Below, piece after piece: positions 17,224 through 26,558 of a DNA stretch of 64,000 bases (position 1 is the stretch's first letter; each line of letters opens with the position of its first letter). Below the pieces are notes generated by a model, which saw nothing but the letters and a program-made list of their open reading frames with translations, did not search any database and was not told the DNA's origin. Position numbers and translations under genes: made by a program. This DNA comes from Candidatus Nomurabacteria bacterium (lineage in GTDB: Bacteria; Patescibacteriota; Saccharimonadia; Saccharimonadales; Saccharimonadaceae): contig JAIROX010000001.1 in assembly GCA_031257295.1 (NCBI GenBank), positions 1 to 64,000 of the forward strand, given 5' to 3'.

Positions 17224-18950
17224 TTACCAATCTCCTTATTAATTTCGTTGATTTGCTTTAATAACTTCGCCACTTCGTCAGCATCCTGCTGAGTTTCAGC
17301 GTCCTTAAGCGCTGTTAATAAAAGTTCTTTGTTGGTTTTTAGTCTATTTGTCGTGAACTGGCCTAGTAGGAGTTCTAATTCGCGTTTTAAGTCTTTGCCC
17401 GACCAATCCGCGTAACGTCCTTCTGACCGTAACTTTAATATGTCTAGGTAATTATCTTGGTTTTCACCACCGTTGTCAAGTTCAGCAGAGTTGTTCTTTA
17501 ACAGACCAGCTAGTTTACGGCGCTGCTCACCATCAAAATCGTCCACTTCTACACTTCCCAGGGCACTACGCAGTTTTTTATTTGTTAGAACTATAGCTAA
17601 GATGCTATCTTGATAGCCGTTTTCGTCTGGCAAGGCTTTAGCACTATCGCCGATTTTTTTAAGCCTAGTAACTGGTTCGTTTTTAGCACCTTCCGACTTA
17701 CGCTTCAGAGCGTCGATTGATGAATCTAACTTGGCCGAAACATACTTATAGTAATGATCTTTAACTACTGGATCAGTTAGGCCATTTACCAATTTAACCG
17801 CCACGTCGCTATACTCACGCTTACCAACGGCTGTTTTTAGGTCAAGTTTAGATTCATATTGATCAAGTAACCAGTCAATAGCTGGCTGGTGTTGGTCAAT
17901 AGCTTGCCGCCAAAGCTTAGGGTCTTTCTGGATCAACTCGTCCGGATCCTTAGCGTCGTCGCCTAGCGATATAATGGACAGGTCCACACCTGCAGTTTGA
18001 GCTAGTCCAATAGCACGCTCAGCCGCCGCTAACCCAGCAGCATCCATATCAAAAGCCAGGCGAATACTACTGCTAAACCGAGCAATAGCCTTTAAGTGAT
18101 TCTCTGTCATCGCTGTGCCAGCCGTGGCCACCACTTGCTTGACACCGGCCTGGTGCGAGCTAACAGCGTCTAGGTTACCTTCTACGATAACTGCGTAGCC
18201 TGCGCTGCGGATGGCTTCTTTGGCTTGGCTTAGCCCGAACACATGCCGACCTTTATCGTATATCAAAGTTTGGCGAGTATTTAGGTACTTTGGGCCGGCG
18301 TCACTGCCACCGCCTATCACACGTGCCGTAAACCCGATAGTTTCGCCCACGCTGTTCATCAGCGGTATCATCATGCGAGCCTTAAATAGGTCACCACCAT
18401 AGCGATTAGTTAGCCCGGTTTCATCTAGCTCTTTCTTGTCAAAACCTTTCTTGGCAAGAAAATCAGCCAGAGCGTTTTTCGAATCTGGCGCATAACCGAT
18501 TTTAAATTCCTCGACTGTTTTACGATTTAAACCACGTTTATAAAAAACATACTCAACAGCGTGTTGGTTTTTAAGAAGGCTATGTTGAAAGTAATTCTCA
18601 GCTAACTTGTTAGCTTGCATCAGACGGCGCTTTTTCTCAGTTATACCTTTTTGGCCGGGGTTGTCATACATACTCAGGTCAACGCCAGCCTTGCGTGCTA
18701 GGTGCTCCAACGCTTCGCGGAAAGTCATACCCTCAACTTCCATGATAAAGCTGAAGATATCGCCACCTTTGCTAGATGAAAAATCATGCCAAATCTGCTT
18801 TTCTGGGCTAACCATAAAGCTAGGAGTCTTTTCACTCGTGAACGGGCTAAGCGCTTTCAAATTGCGCCCAGCACGCTTCAGCTCGACATACTCACCTATC
18901 ACATCTTCGACGCTAAGACGCGCGCGAATCTCCTCTTTAGCATCCTGCAT
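17220..18950 (-). CDS. dnaG: DNA primase DnaG lacking zinc ligands
   Basis: Makes RNA primers for replication. The TOPRIM core is complete: [16 protein letters not shown] (~248-263) and [17 protein letters not shown] (~296-312). The N-terminal domain aligns with the CHC2 zinc ribbon but all four ligands are gone: the CPFH of E. coli reads SPFT, and HCFGCG reads HDFSSS, while the neighbouring EKTPSF and GGDIFSFIM are kept. The fold is probably held without zinc. TATAAT at 18957-18962 lies 6 nt before the ATG (leaderless). rpoD and a lipid kinase follow. Length 576 residues; the C-terminal helicase-binding part is recognisable only as helices. Confidence 0.95.
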   Translation of the reverse strand: MQDAKEEIRARLSVEDVIGEYVELKRAGRNLKALSPFTSEKTPSFMVSPEKQIWHDFSSSKGGDIFSFIMEVEGMTFREALEHLARKAGVDLSMYDNPGQKGITEKKRRLMQANKLAENYFQHSLLKNQHAVEYVFYKRGLNRKTVEEFKIGYAPDSKNALADFLAKKGFDKKELDETGLTNRYGGDLFKARMMIPLMNSVGETIGFTARVIGGGSDAGPKYLNTRQTLIYDKGRHVFGLSQAKEAIRSAGYAVIVEGNLDAVSSHQAGVKQVVATAGTAMTENHLKAIARFSSSIRLAFDMDAAGLAAAERAIGLAQTAGVDLSIISLGDDAKDPDELIQKDPKLWRQAIDQHQPAIDWLLDQYESKLDLKTAVGKREYSDVAVKLVNGLTDPVVKDHYYKYVSAKLDSSIDALKRKSEGAKNEPVTRLKKIGDSAKALPDENGYQDSILAIVLTNKKLRSALGSVEVDDFDGEQRRKLAGLLKNNSAELDNGGENQDNYLDILKLRSEGRYADWSGKDLKRELELLLGQFTTNRLKTNKELLLTALKDAETQQDADEVAKLLKQINEINKEIGK

Positions 18951-19040
18951 AGTACAATTATACTCGCTGACGCTCTTGAGGAGAACCCCCTGCCGCTTCT
19001 CCTCTTTCTATCAACATAAGCAGTATGCTACAATTGATCC

Positions 19041-19694
19041 ATGGATAACCAACCCTTTGGGGCGCCTGCGCCTCAGCCAGCACCAGCATCTGCGCCACAG
19101 AGTTTCGACGGCGGTGACTATCTTAACCAGATTTCAGTCAAACCGAGTGGCAAAACCAGCCTGTTAAACAATAAGATGATCCTGATACTAGGCGGCATAC
19201 TTGTGTTGGCAGTGATCTTATTGTTTGTATCCTTACTTAACCGAGGCGGACAGTCACCAAAACAGTCAACCGAAACGCTATATCTACGCATGACAAACCT
19301 GCAAGCCACTGCTACCAAATACCAAAAATACCTAAAAAGTAGTAAGTTACGCGCTATCAACACGTCATTTTTGACCCAGATGACTAACACTCAGCGCGAC
19401 CTTACCACGCAGATGACGGCGCTCGATATAAAACCCGACAAGATCAGTAAAGAAACCAAGCAAAAAGAGACCGACTATATCGCAAAGATAAATACTTCGC
19501 TCGAGAACGCTCGGCTCAACGTTGCGCTCGATCGAAACTATGCTCGGGAAATGGCCTATCAAATCGGCATACTACTAGCAACTATGCAAAAGATCGAGAA
19601 ATCAGCCAAGCCTGAGTTTAAAACATTCTTGAGCGGTGCTCAGGAAAATCTTAAAGTTTACTCTGACCAGTTTAGCAAGTTTAGTGATGGCTAG
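19041..19694 (+). CDS. Membrane-anchored protein with Pro/Ala-rich N-terminus
   Basis: Not recognised. 217 residues: a cytoplasmic Pro/Ala/Gln-rich head (1-22), one transmembrane helix at ~46-66 (ILILGGILVLAVILLFVSLL), and an outer ~145-residue helical domain without cysteines. TACAAT at 19029-19034 lies 6 nt before the ATG, another leaderless start. It converges with the MmcQ-type gene, with a single base between the two stop codons. Confidence 0.6.
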   Translation: MDNQPFGAPAPQPAPASAPQSFDGGDYLNQISVKPSGKTSLLNNKMILILGGILVLAVILLFVSLLNRGGQSPKQSTETLYLRMTNLQATATKYQKYLKSSKLRAINTSFLTQMTNTQRDLTTQMTALDIKPDKISKETKQKETDYIAKINTSLENARLNVALDRNYAREMAYQIGILLATMQKIEKSAKPEFKTFLSGAQENLKVYSDQFSKFSDG

Positions 19695-19695
19695 A

Positions 19696-20019
19696 TCAGC
19701 TCGCACCAACAATTTCGTAGCTTAGTCGCAACAAGTCACAGACCTCTTCATCGGTTAGCTGACCAGCGCAAATGATCTCATTCCAGGTTGCAGCTTCCAT
19801 AGTTTTGCTAGGTAAAACGGTCTCGTACTTTTCGCGTAGGTGCTTAGCCAGTCGCACATCACACTTAGCATCGATTCTTAGCGGATCACTGCCCTCTTGG
19901 ATGACCGCGAAGATCTTACCATTTTGGTTCTTAAACAGGTTTAATCCTGGCTCACTAGTGGTGTCGGCCTTACCACCAGATAGCTCCAAGATAAATCGTT
20001 CAACCTCAGCCTGCTTCAT
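19696..20019 (-). CDS. MmcQ/YjbR family protein
   Basis: Small single-domain DNA-binding-like protein of unknown role. The 107 residues match the MmcQ/YjbR pattern: KIFAVIQEGSDPLRIDAKCD, LREKYETVLPSKTME, WNEIICAGQLTDEEVCDLLRLSYEIV at the end (given in pieces). The ATG at 20019 overlaps the orn stop (ATGA), so it is translationally coupled to the oligoribonuclease. Confidence 0.8.
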   Translation of the reverse strand: MKQAEVERFILELSGGKADTTSEPGLNLFKNQNGKIFAVIQEGSDPLRIDAKCDVRLAKHLREKYETVLPSKTMEAATWNEIICAGQLTDEEVCDLLRLSYEIVGAS

Positions 20020-20555
20020 TTAACGTCCAGGTATTTTAGATAATTTTTTAGTTCACTAATGCTGCCACGAATGTCATCGGCCGCCCGGTGTGCGTCCGGC
20101 TTAGTAAACTTTTTATCAAACTTTTGCTCAAAAACTAATTTCCAGGCACTGACGTCTAACATTCTGTGATGCAACTTCTTATCTAATCTTGGCCACTGCA
20201 ACTCTATAAACTTACGGTCGTTCCATACCGAATTACCAGCTAGGTAAACCGGCTTAGTTTTGTCAAAATATTTGTCAATAAATTTTATTAACTCTCGCTC
20301 AACTTGTGTACTCGGCTGGCCACTTTGAAGGTTTTGCTCTAACAAGGCCTGGCGTACCGCGCTAAACTTATCCCAAAACTCGCCGACCATACGTTGCTCG
20401 GCGAGTACGGGATCAACACTCACCACCGCCTCATAAGTAGCGACCTCACTAAAGTCCCAGCCAGTTGCAATAGCTGCAACTTCTAGAATTTTATCTTCGA
20501 CTGGGTCAAGCCCGGTCATTTCTAGGTCAATCCATAATAAGCTAGCTTTGCTCAT
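20016..20555 (-). CDS. orn: Oligoribonuclease
   Basis: 3'-5' exonuclease that degrades 2-5-nt RNA fragments, the last step of mRNA decay. DEDDh residues are in place: WIDLEMTGLDP (Asp8, Glu10), NSVWNDRKFI (Asp), and HRAADDIRGSI (His, Asp). At 179 residues it has normal length. AGGAGGGGT precedes the ATG closely. It lies in a unit with argS upstream (8-nt gap) and MmcQ downstream (4-nt overlap). Confidence 0.95.
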   Translation of the reverse strand: MSKASLLWIDLEMTGLDPVEDKILEVAAIATGWDFSEVATYEAVVSVDPVLAEQRMVGEFWDKFSAVRQALLEQNLQSGQPSTQVERELIKFIDKYFDKTKPVYLAGNSVWNDRKFIELQWPRLDKKLHHRMLDVSAWKLVFEQKFDKKFTKPDAHRAADDIRGSISELKNYLKYLDVK

Positions 20556-20562
20556 ACCCCTC

Positions 20563-22245
20563 CTACATTTTACCCGGCACTTTTACACCTAAAATATCTA
20601 GCGCGTGCGTCATGACTTGCGCGGATTTCTTAAGAACCATCAACCTGGCTGAGCGCGTAGCGTCGTCGGCTGAATTGACCGGATTTTTTTCGTAATACTG
20701 GTTCAAAGTTTTTGCCAAATTGTGAGCAAAAAAGGCAATTCGGTGCGGCTCAAGCAAATTTGCTGAATGTCGCACAATATCGGGATATTCTAGCAGCGCC
20801 TTGATCATCGGTTTCTCTGCCGCAAAGTCGTAGTCTGAAAAATCTACCATCTCGAAACCCCGGTTCGACTCTAGAATTTTATTGATGCGCACAGTCGCGT
20901 ACTGCACATACGGCCCCGAAAACCCAGTTAACGCAAAAATAGTTTTCCAGTCAAACAATATGTTGGTGCGCCGATCGCTCGTGAAATCGTTAAACTTGAT
21001 GGCCCCCAGAGCAATCTTCTTAATATCTTCTTCACTAACGTCTCGACCCTTAACAGTTTCGCGGGCCTTAGCTTCAGCCTGATCAAGTAATTCTTCCATC
21101 AACACCACACCCTTGCGCGAGCTCATTTTTTCTCGTACGCCATCTTCGCTAATCTGATCGATAATGCCAAACCACAAGTGGACCATTTCGATGTCGCCCA
21201 GGCCAATCTTTTTAGCCATGGCGAATAGCTGCTCAAAATAGAATTTTTGCTCGGCGCCCACAGCGTGGATGATGCGATCTGGCTTAAATTCTTTTTCACG
21301 ATACAACATGGTAGCCAGGTCTGTTGTAGCATATAGCGCCGCACCATTCGACTTCAACACCAAGAGTGGTACATCGATGCCTTGCTCATCTAATCGACAG
21401 ATAACCGAACCATCTGAGTTCTTTTCGAAAACGCCGGCCTTCAAGAGCCGCTCAACTTCAGCTTTGCCTTGCTTCGCAAAAAACTTTTCACCTAGCTCAT
21501 AGTCGGTCTCAATCTCCAGCCGGTCCATAACATCATGAATGTGCTTCAACGAAACTTCGTTAAACAAGTCGCTATAGCGCGTAGCTTCAGCGTCGCCATC
21601 TTCTAACCTCAACAACCAATCTTGCACTTGGTTAGCCAAAGTGCGCTCGCCTTTAGCCTCTTCTTCTTTAAGGGCTTTTTTAGTTTTTATATAGACATCA
21701 CCCAGTTCATAAACGCCTCGCTCGGCTAGGGCTGCCTCACTGCTAAACTTCAAAAAGCCAACTACCCAGATTCCAAATGGTGCGCCATAATCACCTAGGT
21801 GATTATCGGTTATCACTTTCCAACCGGTTACTTCCATTAATCTTTTAACAGCCCAACCCTGATTACCAGGTCTTAGGTGCCCTACGCTGTATGGTTTGGC
21901 CACATTTTGACTTGGATACTCTACAAGCACTGTTTTGCCAGCACCATCATCATTTCCACCGTAACTTTCACTCCACTGCTCATCTAGAACCTGGTTGAGC
22001 CAAACACCGCTAAGCTTGATGTTTAGGAACCCAGGCCCAGCAACCTCAGCATCGTAGCTCAGCTTACTAGTAATCGCTTCGGCAATCTCTCGAGGGTTTT
22101 TACCAACCCGTTTGGCCAGCTGCATCGCAACGTTAGTTGAAAGGTCACCATGCGCCGCATCACTTGGCACAGTCAATTTAATCTCGGTTTTTTCGCCGAA
22201 CAATTCATGCACGGCATCTTGTATATCAATAGCTACCTCATCCAT
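20563..22245 (-). CDS. argS: Arginyl-tRNA synthetase
   Basis: Charges tRNA-Arg. Class I motifs: the HIGH region reads AKPYSVGHLRPG (~116-127), the SxGH form seen in one ArgRS subgroup; KMSKS reads EKMSSRKG. The N-terminal additional domain is present but short and the C-terminal DALR anticodon-binding domain ends the protein. 560 residues is normal. TATAAT at 22254-22259 lies 8 nt before the ATG, so at most a 1-2-nt leader is expected. Leads the argS-orn-mmcQ unit. Confidence 0.96.
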   Translation of the reverse strand: MDEVAIDIQDAVHELFGEKTEIKLTVPSDAAHGDLSTNVAMQLAKRVGKNPREIAEAITSKLSYDAEVAGPGFLNIKLSGVWLNQVLDEQWSESYGGNDDGAGKTVLVEYPSQNVAKPYSVGHLRPGNQGWAVKRLMEVTGWKVITDNHLGDYGAPFGIWVVGFLKFSSEAALAERGVYELGDVYIKTKKALKEEEAKGERTLANQVQDWLLRLEDGDAEATRYSDLFNEVSLKHIHDVMDRLEIETDYELGEKFFAKQGKAEVERLLKAGVFEKNSDGSVICRLDEQGIDVPLLVLKSNGAALYATTDLATMLYREKEFKPDRIIHAVGAEQKFYFEQLFAMAKKIGLGDIEMVHLWFGIIDQISEDGVREKMSSRKGVVLMEELLDQAEAKARETVKGRDVSEEDIKKIALGAIKFNDFTSDRRTNILFDWKTIFALTGFSGPYVQYATVRINKILESNRGFEMVDFSDYDFAAEKPMIKALLEYPDIVRHSANLLEPHRIAFFAHNLAKTLNQYYEKNPVNSADDATRSARLMVLKKSAQVMTHALDILGVKVPGKM

Positions 22246-22272
22246 ATACCACTATTATATACGTTTACTCTC

Positions 22273-22953
22273 TTACACGCCACTCTTCACATCAAAGGTT
22301 AGCTCTTCAAAAAAGTGCCCGTCCGAATTAAGCACCAAGTAAATCAGCTCACGAGCGCCTGGGACCATTTCGATACTAGTTAAATCATCTAAGCTTACCC
22401 ACCGGGCAAAACTGCTTAACCGCACGCTGTCTTTAAGCAATTCCTTATAAAACACATGCGTAAAAACGTTAGACACCATATAGCCGTCAACTGATGTTTT
22501 AACATAGCAATCACCCACGTGTATCAGCTGATCCGTAAGCACATTGGTACGCTCGTGTAGCTCCCGTTGTGCGGAATCGGAGATTGACCGATCATCAACA
22601 TGAGTTTTGCCAAGTGGTAACCCCCAAGCATCCAGAAACGGTTGCTTACCACGACTGCTCAAAACTACTTCATCATACTCATTTTTGACTAATATACCCG
22701 TAGTAATTTTTGATTGTAGAACTGGCCTCATAGACCGCATACTTAAGCGATCAACATATTGCAAGCCTTTTGGAGTTAGGTGATAGTCTCGACCATATTT
22801 GGCGATAAAACCCTGCCTGAGTAGTTTGCTTAAGTGGTAAGAATACAGGTTGCTATCTGTTCGTGGTGGTCGCATTTCACTAAAACGGGCCGTCGGCTTA
22901 TAAGCCAGCGCACGGACGATATGTTTTTCAATATGATGTGTTATCTCATCCAT
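22273..22953 (-). CDS. Winged-helix plus Nudix-domain protein
   Basis: Two-domain protein. Residues 1-75 read as a winged helix (SNLYSYHLSKLLRQGFIAKYGRDYHLTPKG), residues 85-215 as a Nudix fold (GILVKNEYDEVVLSSRG; GLPLGKTHVDDRSISDSAQRELHERTN, read as two pieces). The Nudix box is degenerate: REL-HE is kept but the EExG part is not, so it may sense a nucleotide rather than hydrolyse it, as in NrtR-type regulators. Targets unknown. It is transcribed towards argS but has its own upstream gap of 168 nt. Confidence 0.65.
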   Translation of the reverse strand: MDEITHHIEKHIVRALAYKPTARFSEMRPPRTDSNLYSYHLSKLLRQGFIAKYGRDYHLTPKGLQYVDRLSMRSMRPVLQSKITTGILVKNEYDEVVLSSRGKQPFLDAWGLPLGKTHVDDRSISDSAQRELHERTNVLTDQLIHVGDCYVKTSVDGYMVSNVFTHVFYKELLKDSVRLSSFARWVSLDDLTSIEMVPGARELIYLVLNSDGHFFEELTFDVKSGV

Positions 22954-23043
22954 CTACTGCTAAGTTTACCACACCGTCTTGCTCAATGGAATACTTTTTG
23001 CATGATAATTACCCTAGTAGTATCAATATTGTTTGACTCAAAC

Positions 23044-23086
23044 TATACTTTCTATACGCCGCCGTAAAGCTGGTTTACTATAGAAA
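23044..23086 (+). promoter_or_regulatory. -10 box and leader hairpin
   Basis: TATACT at 23044-23049 is followed by a hairpin: TTTCTATA (23049-23056) with TATAGAAA (23079-23086), and GTAAA/TTTAC inside it. It sits in the leader of the 125-residue protein gene. Confidence 0.4.
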
Positions 23087-23121
23087 CATAAGCAACAAGT
23101 TAAATGAAAAAGGAGAACTAA

Positions 23122-23499
23122 ATGAAGCCAAACCTATACATCAGCACCGGCAGTCTAATAGTAAACCTAATGATAGCCGACGGACAGGGTCGCATAGAAA
23201 CTGATCGCTTATTTGAGCTGGGTCGATTTATGCAAAAACGCCTGCGCGAAAAAGGCGCCTGGAAAACATTTGGTTGCGTGTTCTTAGATATGCGCACCCA
23301 AACAGTCAATGCCGCCATGCGCTACTTGGGTGACCATTTCACCCAAACTAACGGAGCCATCCATGAAAAACGATCCGTACCAAAAGATCTAGTAAAGGTA
23401 TACGAACTCGAGCCAGTCGTCGCAGAGGTGTTCGACGAATTCCTAGAGGCTACACCCGTGCAACATCACTTTACTAGCCTGAAACCATCCCTAATTTAA
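23122..23499 (+). CDS. Small protein of unknown function
   Basis: Not recognised. 125 residues, no signal peptide or membrane segment; mixed alpha/beta with a basic region (RFMQKRLREKGAW at ~31-43). AAGGAG lies 8 nt before the ATG. It has a ~65-nt leader with a two-part hairpin, and converges with pyrG (18 nt between stops). The good ribosome site and the clean frame make it a likely real gene. Confidence 0.55.
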   Translation: MKPNLYISTGSLIVNLMIADGQGRIETDRLFELGRFMQKRLREKGAWKTFGCVFLDMRTQTVNAAMRYLGDHFTQTNGAIHEKRSVPKDLVKVYELEPVVAEVFDEFLEATPVQHHFTSLKPSLI

Positions 23500-23517
23500 A
23501 CCCACTTATTAGTCAAC

Positions 23518-25125
23518 TTATTTAAGGCTCTTGATGAACTCAACAAACAATGGGTGCGGCTGCATTGGGCGCGAACGAAACTCGGGGTGAGCTTGAGTGG
23601 CCACAAAGAATCTATTACCAGGTGCTTCAACAAATTCAACTAGTTTACCATCGGGTGATGTGCCGCTTACCACCACTCCGCCCTTTTCAATCTCGGGCAG
23701 AAACTTTTGATTGACTTCAAAGCGGTGGCGGTGGCGCTCCACTACATTGGCCGTACCATAGATTGCGACTGTGCGGCTGTCAGGCTTTAGTATTGCTGGG
23801 TAGTCCCCCAGCCGCATTGTGCCGCCAGTTGACTCCTTGCCCTTTTGCCCAGCCATGATATACACCACATTCTCGGGCGTCTCGGAGTCGAGCTCCTCGG
23901 TGTTGGCGCGTACCAAACCGCCAAGCCGGGCGGCCGCCACTACTGCCATCTGCAGGCCAAGACATAAGCCAAGATAGGGCTTGTCGTGTTGCAGGGCATA
24001 ACTTGCTGCTGCGATCTTACCATCTAACCCACGCGTGCCAAAACCGCCAGGCACCAACAGGCCGTCTACATCTGCAAAGTCTTCATCTGCGGCACGTTCA
24101 GCATCAATCCAGCGGATGTTTAAGCCCACGCCACTCTTCCAGGCAGCTGCTTTCAGAGCTTCAGTTACAGATATGTACGTATCAGTGTTATCAACATATT
24201 TAGCCACCAGCCCCACCGTGACACTGCGCTCAGGCTGCTTGGCAATTTGTGCCACGAGTTTTTCCCACGTGGTCATGTTTGGATTACCGTGATTTACGTA
24301 ACGATCGAGTGGCCCTAGGGCACCGCCCTTTACCATATTAAGCGGCACCTCGTAAACTGACCGCGCATTAGGTAGTAAAACTACCGCGTCTTCGTCTATA
24401 CCCGAAAAAGTAGCCAGTTTACGACTAATTACATCGGCGCCCGTTACTTTTGGCGCATCTACTCGAGCCGCTACCATATCTGGGATAATGCCAAATTCAC
24501 GCAAGTCGCGCAGAGCATTTTGGGCCGGCTTAGTTTTATACTCCCCGCTAGTTGAAAGATATGGCACAAATACCGCATGCACATAAAAACAGTTTTCGCG
24601 ACCGACACGGACCGGGAATTCGCGGATGGCTTCGACAAAATGCGAGCCCTCAAGGTCGCCCACTGTGCCGCCGATTTCTACGATATGGATGTCACTACCA
24701 AAGTTAGCTGCGTTGTCCAGGAAAGTCTGTTGCACCAAGCCCGTTACGTGCGGCACCAGCTGCACCGTGTTACCGCCAAACTTGCCAGCACGCTCATCGT
24801 CTATCAAGCTTTTATACAGTTTGCCGCTGGTCCAGATGGAATCACCAGTCATTTCCTCGTCTAAGAAACGTTCGTAGTGCCCTAGGTCCAGGTCCGTCTC
24901 CGCTCCATCGCGGGTTACAAAACATTCGCCGTGTTCGCGCGGGTTAAGCAGCCCGGCATCGACGTTAAAATACGGATCGCATTTCTGCATGCTAACTTTA
25001 AAGCCTTTGGCTTTTAAAATAGCGCCGATTGACGCCGCCGTTATACCCTTGCCAACACCGCTAATCACACCGCCGGTCACGAAAATATATTTAACACCAT
25101 TAGTAATATTGTTTGTTTTTGACAT
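23518..25125 (-). CDS. pyrG: CTP synthase
   Basis: Converts UTP to CTP with glutamine as nitrogen donor. N-terminal synthetase domain: FVTGGVISGVGKGITAASIG (P-loop), KCDPYFNVDAGLLNPREHGE; C-terminal class I glutamine amidotransferase: LLVPGGFGTRG, LGLCLGLQ with the catalytic Cys, and the HPEF His/Glu near the end. Start: ATG at 25125 (MSKTNNI) with GGAGGTGAAA just upstream; a TTG four codons earlier overlaps that ribosome site. 535 residues, normal. One of few nucleotide-synthesis genes in the window. Confidence 0.97.
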   Translation of the reverse strand: MSKTNNITNGVKYIFVTGGVISGVGKGITAASIGAILKAKGFKVSMQKCDPYFNVDAGLLNPREHGECFVTRDGAETDLDLGHYERFLDEEMTGDSIWTSGKLYKSLIDDERAGKFGGNTVQLVPHVTGLVQQTFLDNAANFGSDIHIVEIGGTVGDLEGSHFVEAIREFPVRVGRENCFYVHAVFVPYLSTSGEYKTKPAQNALRDLREFGIIPDMVAARVDAPKVTGADVISRKLATFSGIDEDAVVLLPNARSVYEVPLNMVKGGALGPLDRYVNHGNPNMTTWEKLVAQIAKQPERSVTVGLVAKYVDNTDTYISVTEALKAAAWKSGVGLNIRWIDAERAADEDFADVDGLLVPGGFGTRGLDGKIAAASYALQHDKPYLGLCLGLQMAVVAAARLGGLVRANTEELDSETPENVVYIMAGQKGKESTGGTMRLGDYPAILKPDSRTVAIYGTANVVERHRHRFEVNQKFLPEIEKGGVVVSGTSPDGKLVEFVEAPGNRFFVATQAHPEFRSRPMQPHPLFVEFIKSLK

Positions 25126-25255
25126 TTTCACCTCCAAAATATGCCTGTTTTCTCTATTGTAACACTAGACCTAGTGTCCGCCAAGTGTGAAAAATACTAC
25201 ATATAGTGTTTACGTTAAAAACAACCGACCAGGCGTAAACCTGGCCAATTTCTCT

Positions 25256-25350
25256 TGGCGGAGAGAGAGGGATTCGAACCCTCGATAACCTTACGGCCAT
25301 ACACGCGTTCCAGGCGTAATTTCCAAGCGTGCGCCCTAACCCAGTCTCCG
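25256..25350 (-). tRNA. tRNA-Ser(GGA) 3' half in a chimeric, probably dead gene
   Basis: From the anticodon loop onward this is a true tRNA-Ser 3' half: loop CTGGAAC (anticodon GGA), long variable arm, T-arm GAGGG-TTCGAAT-CCCTC, acceptor strand TCTCTCC, G, CCA. The 5' part (25318-25350) comes from the integrated element. It gives back a 5-bp anticodon stem (TACGC/GCGTG) but no proper D-arm, an oversized spacer, and an acceptor strand GGAGACT that pairs at only five of seven positions. The real 5' half lies 13.1 kb away at 38431-38469. I regard the gene as disrupted by integration. Confidence 0.55.
25307..25317. repeat. attL core of the 13-kb element
   Basis: GTTCCAGGCGT, repeated exactly at 38431-38441 in the same orientation. 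The first seven bases are the anticodon loop of tRNA-Ser(GGA). In the uninterrupted host gene they would be flanked by the two arms of the anticodon stem (CACGC/GCGTG), an inverted repeat of the kind tyrosine recombinases bind. Confidence 0.8.
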
Positions 25351-25387
25351 CTTGTCAATATTATAGCAATAACAGATACGAAAATCA

Positions 25388-25419
25388 AAAATAGCAGCTG
25401 GTCGGACTGCTATTTTTTT
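25388..25419 (-). terminator. Terminator at the left end of the element
   Basis: AAAATAGCAG (25388-25397) pairs with CTGCTATTTT (25407-25416) and T/A runs flank both sides, so it can stop transcription of the integrase gene leftward and anything entering from the left. Confidence 0.65.
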
Positions 25420-25421
25420 GA

Positions 25422-25462
25422 GTTTGACACCACATTTTGACACCATAAGTGCCAAAATGTGG
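25422..25462. repeat. Integrase arm-type repeats and inverted repeat, left end
   Basis: GTTTGACACCA (25422-25432) and TTTTGACACCA (25435-25445) are tandem copies 13 nt apart. The same decamer recurs as a pair at 38263-38285 near the other end. The second copy lies in an inverted repeat CCACATTTTG (25430-25439)/CAAAATGTGG (25453-25462). Position and pairing fit the arm-type binding sites of a lambda-class integrase. Confidence 0.6.
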
Positions 25463-25463
25463 A

Positions 25464-26558
25464 CTAAAACGCCATGCTTTCGGCGTATTTTTCTAGTGCT
25501 TCCTTTTTACTTTCGATTGTTGAATGTTGGTAATTGTTCATGGTTGTATAGGGTGAAGCGTGTCCAAGAATCATTTGGGCGTCTTTGATTGACACACCGG
25601 CCTCTTTTAGCGATGTAGCGGCAAAATGACGCAAACTATGCAAGGTAACGGTCGGTAAGCCAGTTTTCTTGATAATTTGCTCAAACTCCCATTGCAAACT
25701 ATTGGGTTTGACCAATTCACCATTAACCACAGATATTGCTCCGGTTTGATTTATGGGACGTAACTCATTTAGCAACTTCTCAATATGTGGCAAGATTGGC
25801 AAATCCCGTTTACTGTTTTTGGTCTTTGGCTCGCACACTTCTAACGCATTTCCGACATAGGTATATTGTTTGCGTATCCGAATTTTATCGTTCGCACAAT
25901 CAACATCGTCCCACCCAAGCGCTAGCGCTTCACCTCGCCTAACACCATAGGTTAACAACATTTCAAATATGAAGCGGTACTTGCTTTCTCTTATAGCGTC
26001 CTTAAATACCAGTGCCTGCTCTTTATTCCAAACTTTCTTTTCGGGCATTTCATACTTTGGTAAATAAACGTTGCGAGCAACATTCTTGCTCACAAGGTCT
26101 TTGCCCAGTGCGTACTTTAATGCAGCCGATAATGTGTTGCGGATTATCTGTGCTACGCGAGGTGTTATACCCTTTGACAGTTGAGAATCTAGCATACACT
26201 GAACATCTGTTGATGTAAGCGACGACAGATTCTTTTTGCCCAGATACGGAACGATATGTTTGCGAATTGTCCCCAAATACTTATACCTTGTGCCTTCGTT
26301 CACTGTGGGGGCGATTTTTATCCAACTGAGTAGGTAATCTTCAACTTTGAGCCCATTGTGTAATACTGGGGTTCCAGAAGCAGCAGCGTACATCTCTTTA
26401 CGCATCAGACTTCTTGCTTCCTCGGCGGTTGCGCCATATACGGATTGGCGTTTTCGAGTTCCGTCAAGCAAGGTAATCATATAGCGACCTTGCCATCTAC
26501 CGTCTTTGCGCAGGCTAACTGAACCGTCGTTTCTGCGCACTCGTTTACTAGAAGCCAT
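25464..26558 (-). CDS. int: Tyrosine recombinase/integrase
   Basis: Site-specific recombinase that inserts the element. Residues 1-60 form an arm-binding-type N-terminus (GSVSLRKDGRWQGRYM), ~65-150 the SAM-like core-binding domain, ~165-364 the catalytic domain: Arg in TYGVRRGEAL (~210), HSLRH at 307-311, GH at ~332-333, and the nucleophile Tyr in MNNYQHS at ~343. Start ATG at 26558, with AAGGAGG 5 nt upstream; an in-frame start 16 codons earlier ignores that site. The start overlaps the end of the excisionase gene by 11 nt. It lies next to attL, as usual for integrases of tRNA-targeting elements. Confidence 0.93.
   Translation of the reverse strand: MASSKRVRRNDGSVSLRKDGRWQGRYMITLLDGTRKRQSVYGATAEEARSLMRKEMYAAASGTPVLHNGLKVEDYLLSWIKIAPTVNEGTRYKYLGTIRKHIVPYLGKKNLSSLTSTDVQCMLDSQLSKGITPRVAQIIRNTLSAALKYALGKDLVSKNVARNVYLPKYEMPEKKVWNKEQALVFKDAIRESKYRFIFEMLLTYGVRRGEALALGWDDVDCANDKIRIRKQYTYVGNALEVCEPKTKNSKRDLPILPHIEKLLNELRPINQTGAISVVNGELVKPNSLQWEFEQIIKKTGLPTVTLHSLRHFAATSLKEAGVSIKDAQMILGHASPYTTMNNYQHSTIESKKEALEKYAESMAF

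Noticed and set aside
20563-22245. Loss of the first His of the ArgRS HIGH motif as a defect
   Set aside because: The SxGH form is normal for one subgroup of arginyl-tRNA synthetases.
25256-25350. Reading the left-junction sequence as a functional tRNA-Ser with an intron or long D-arm
   Set aside because: Removing 13 nt (TTGGAAATTACGC) would give a neat anticodon stem, but no bacterial tRNA intron type of that size is known, the D-arm is still wrong, and the genuine 5' half is present at 38431-38469.
25255-25440. Small protein reading GFEPSITLRPYTRS
   Set aside because: This is the well-known false translation of a tRNA gene read on the opposite strand.
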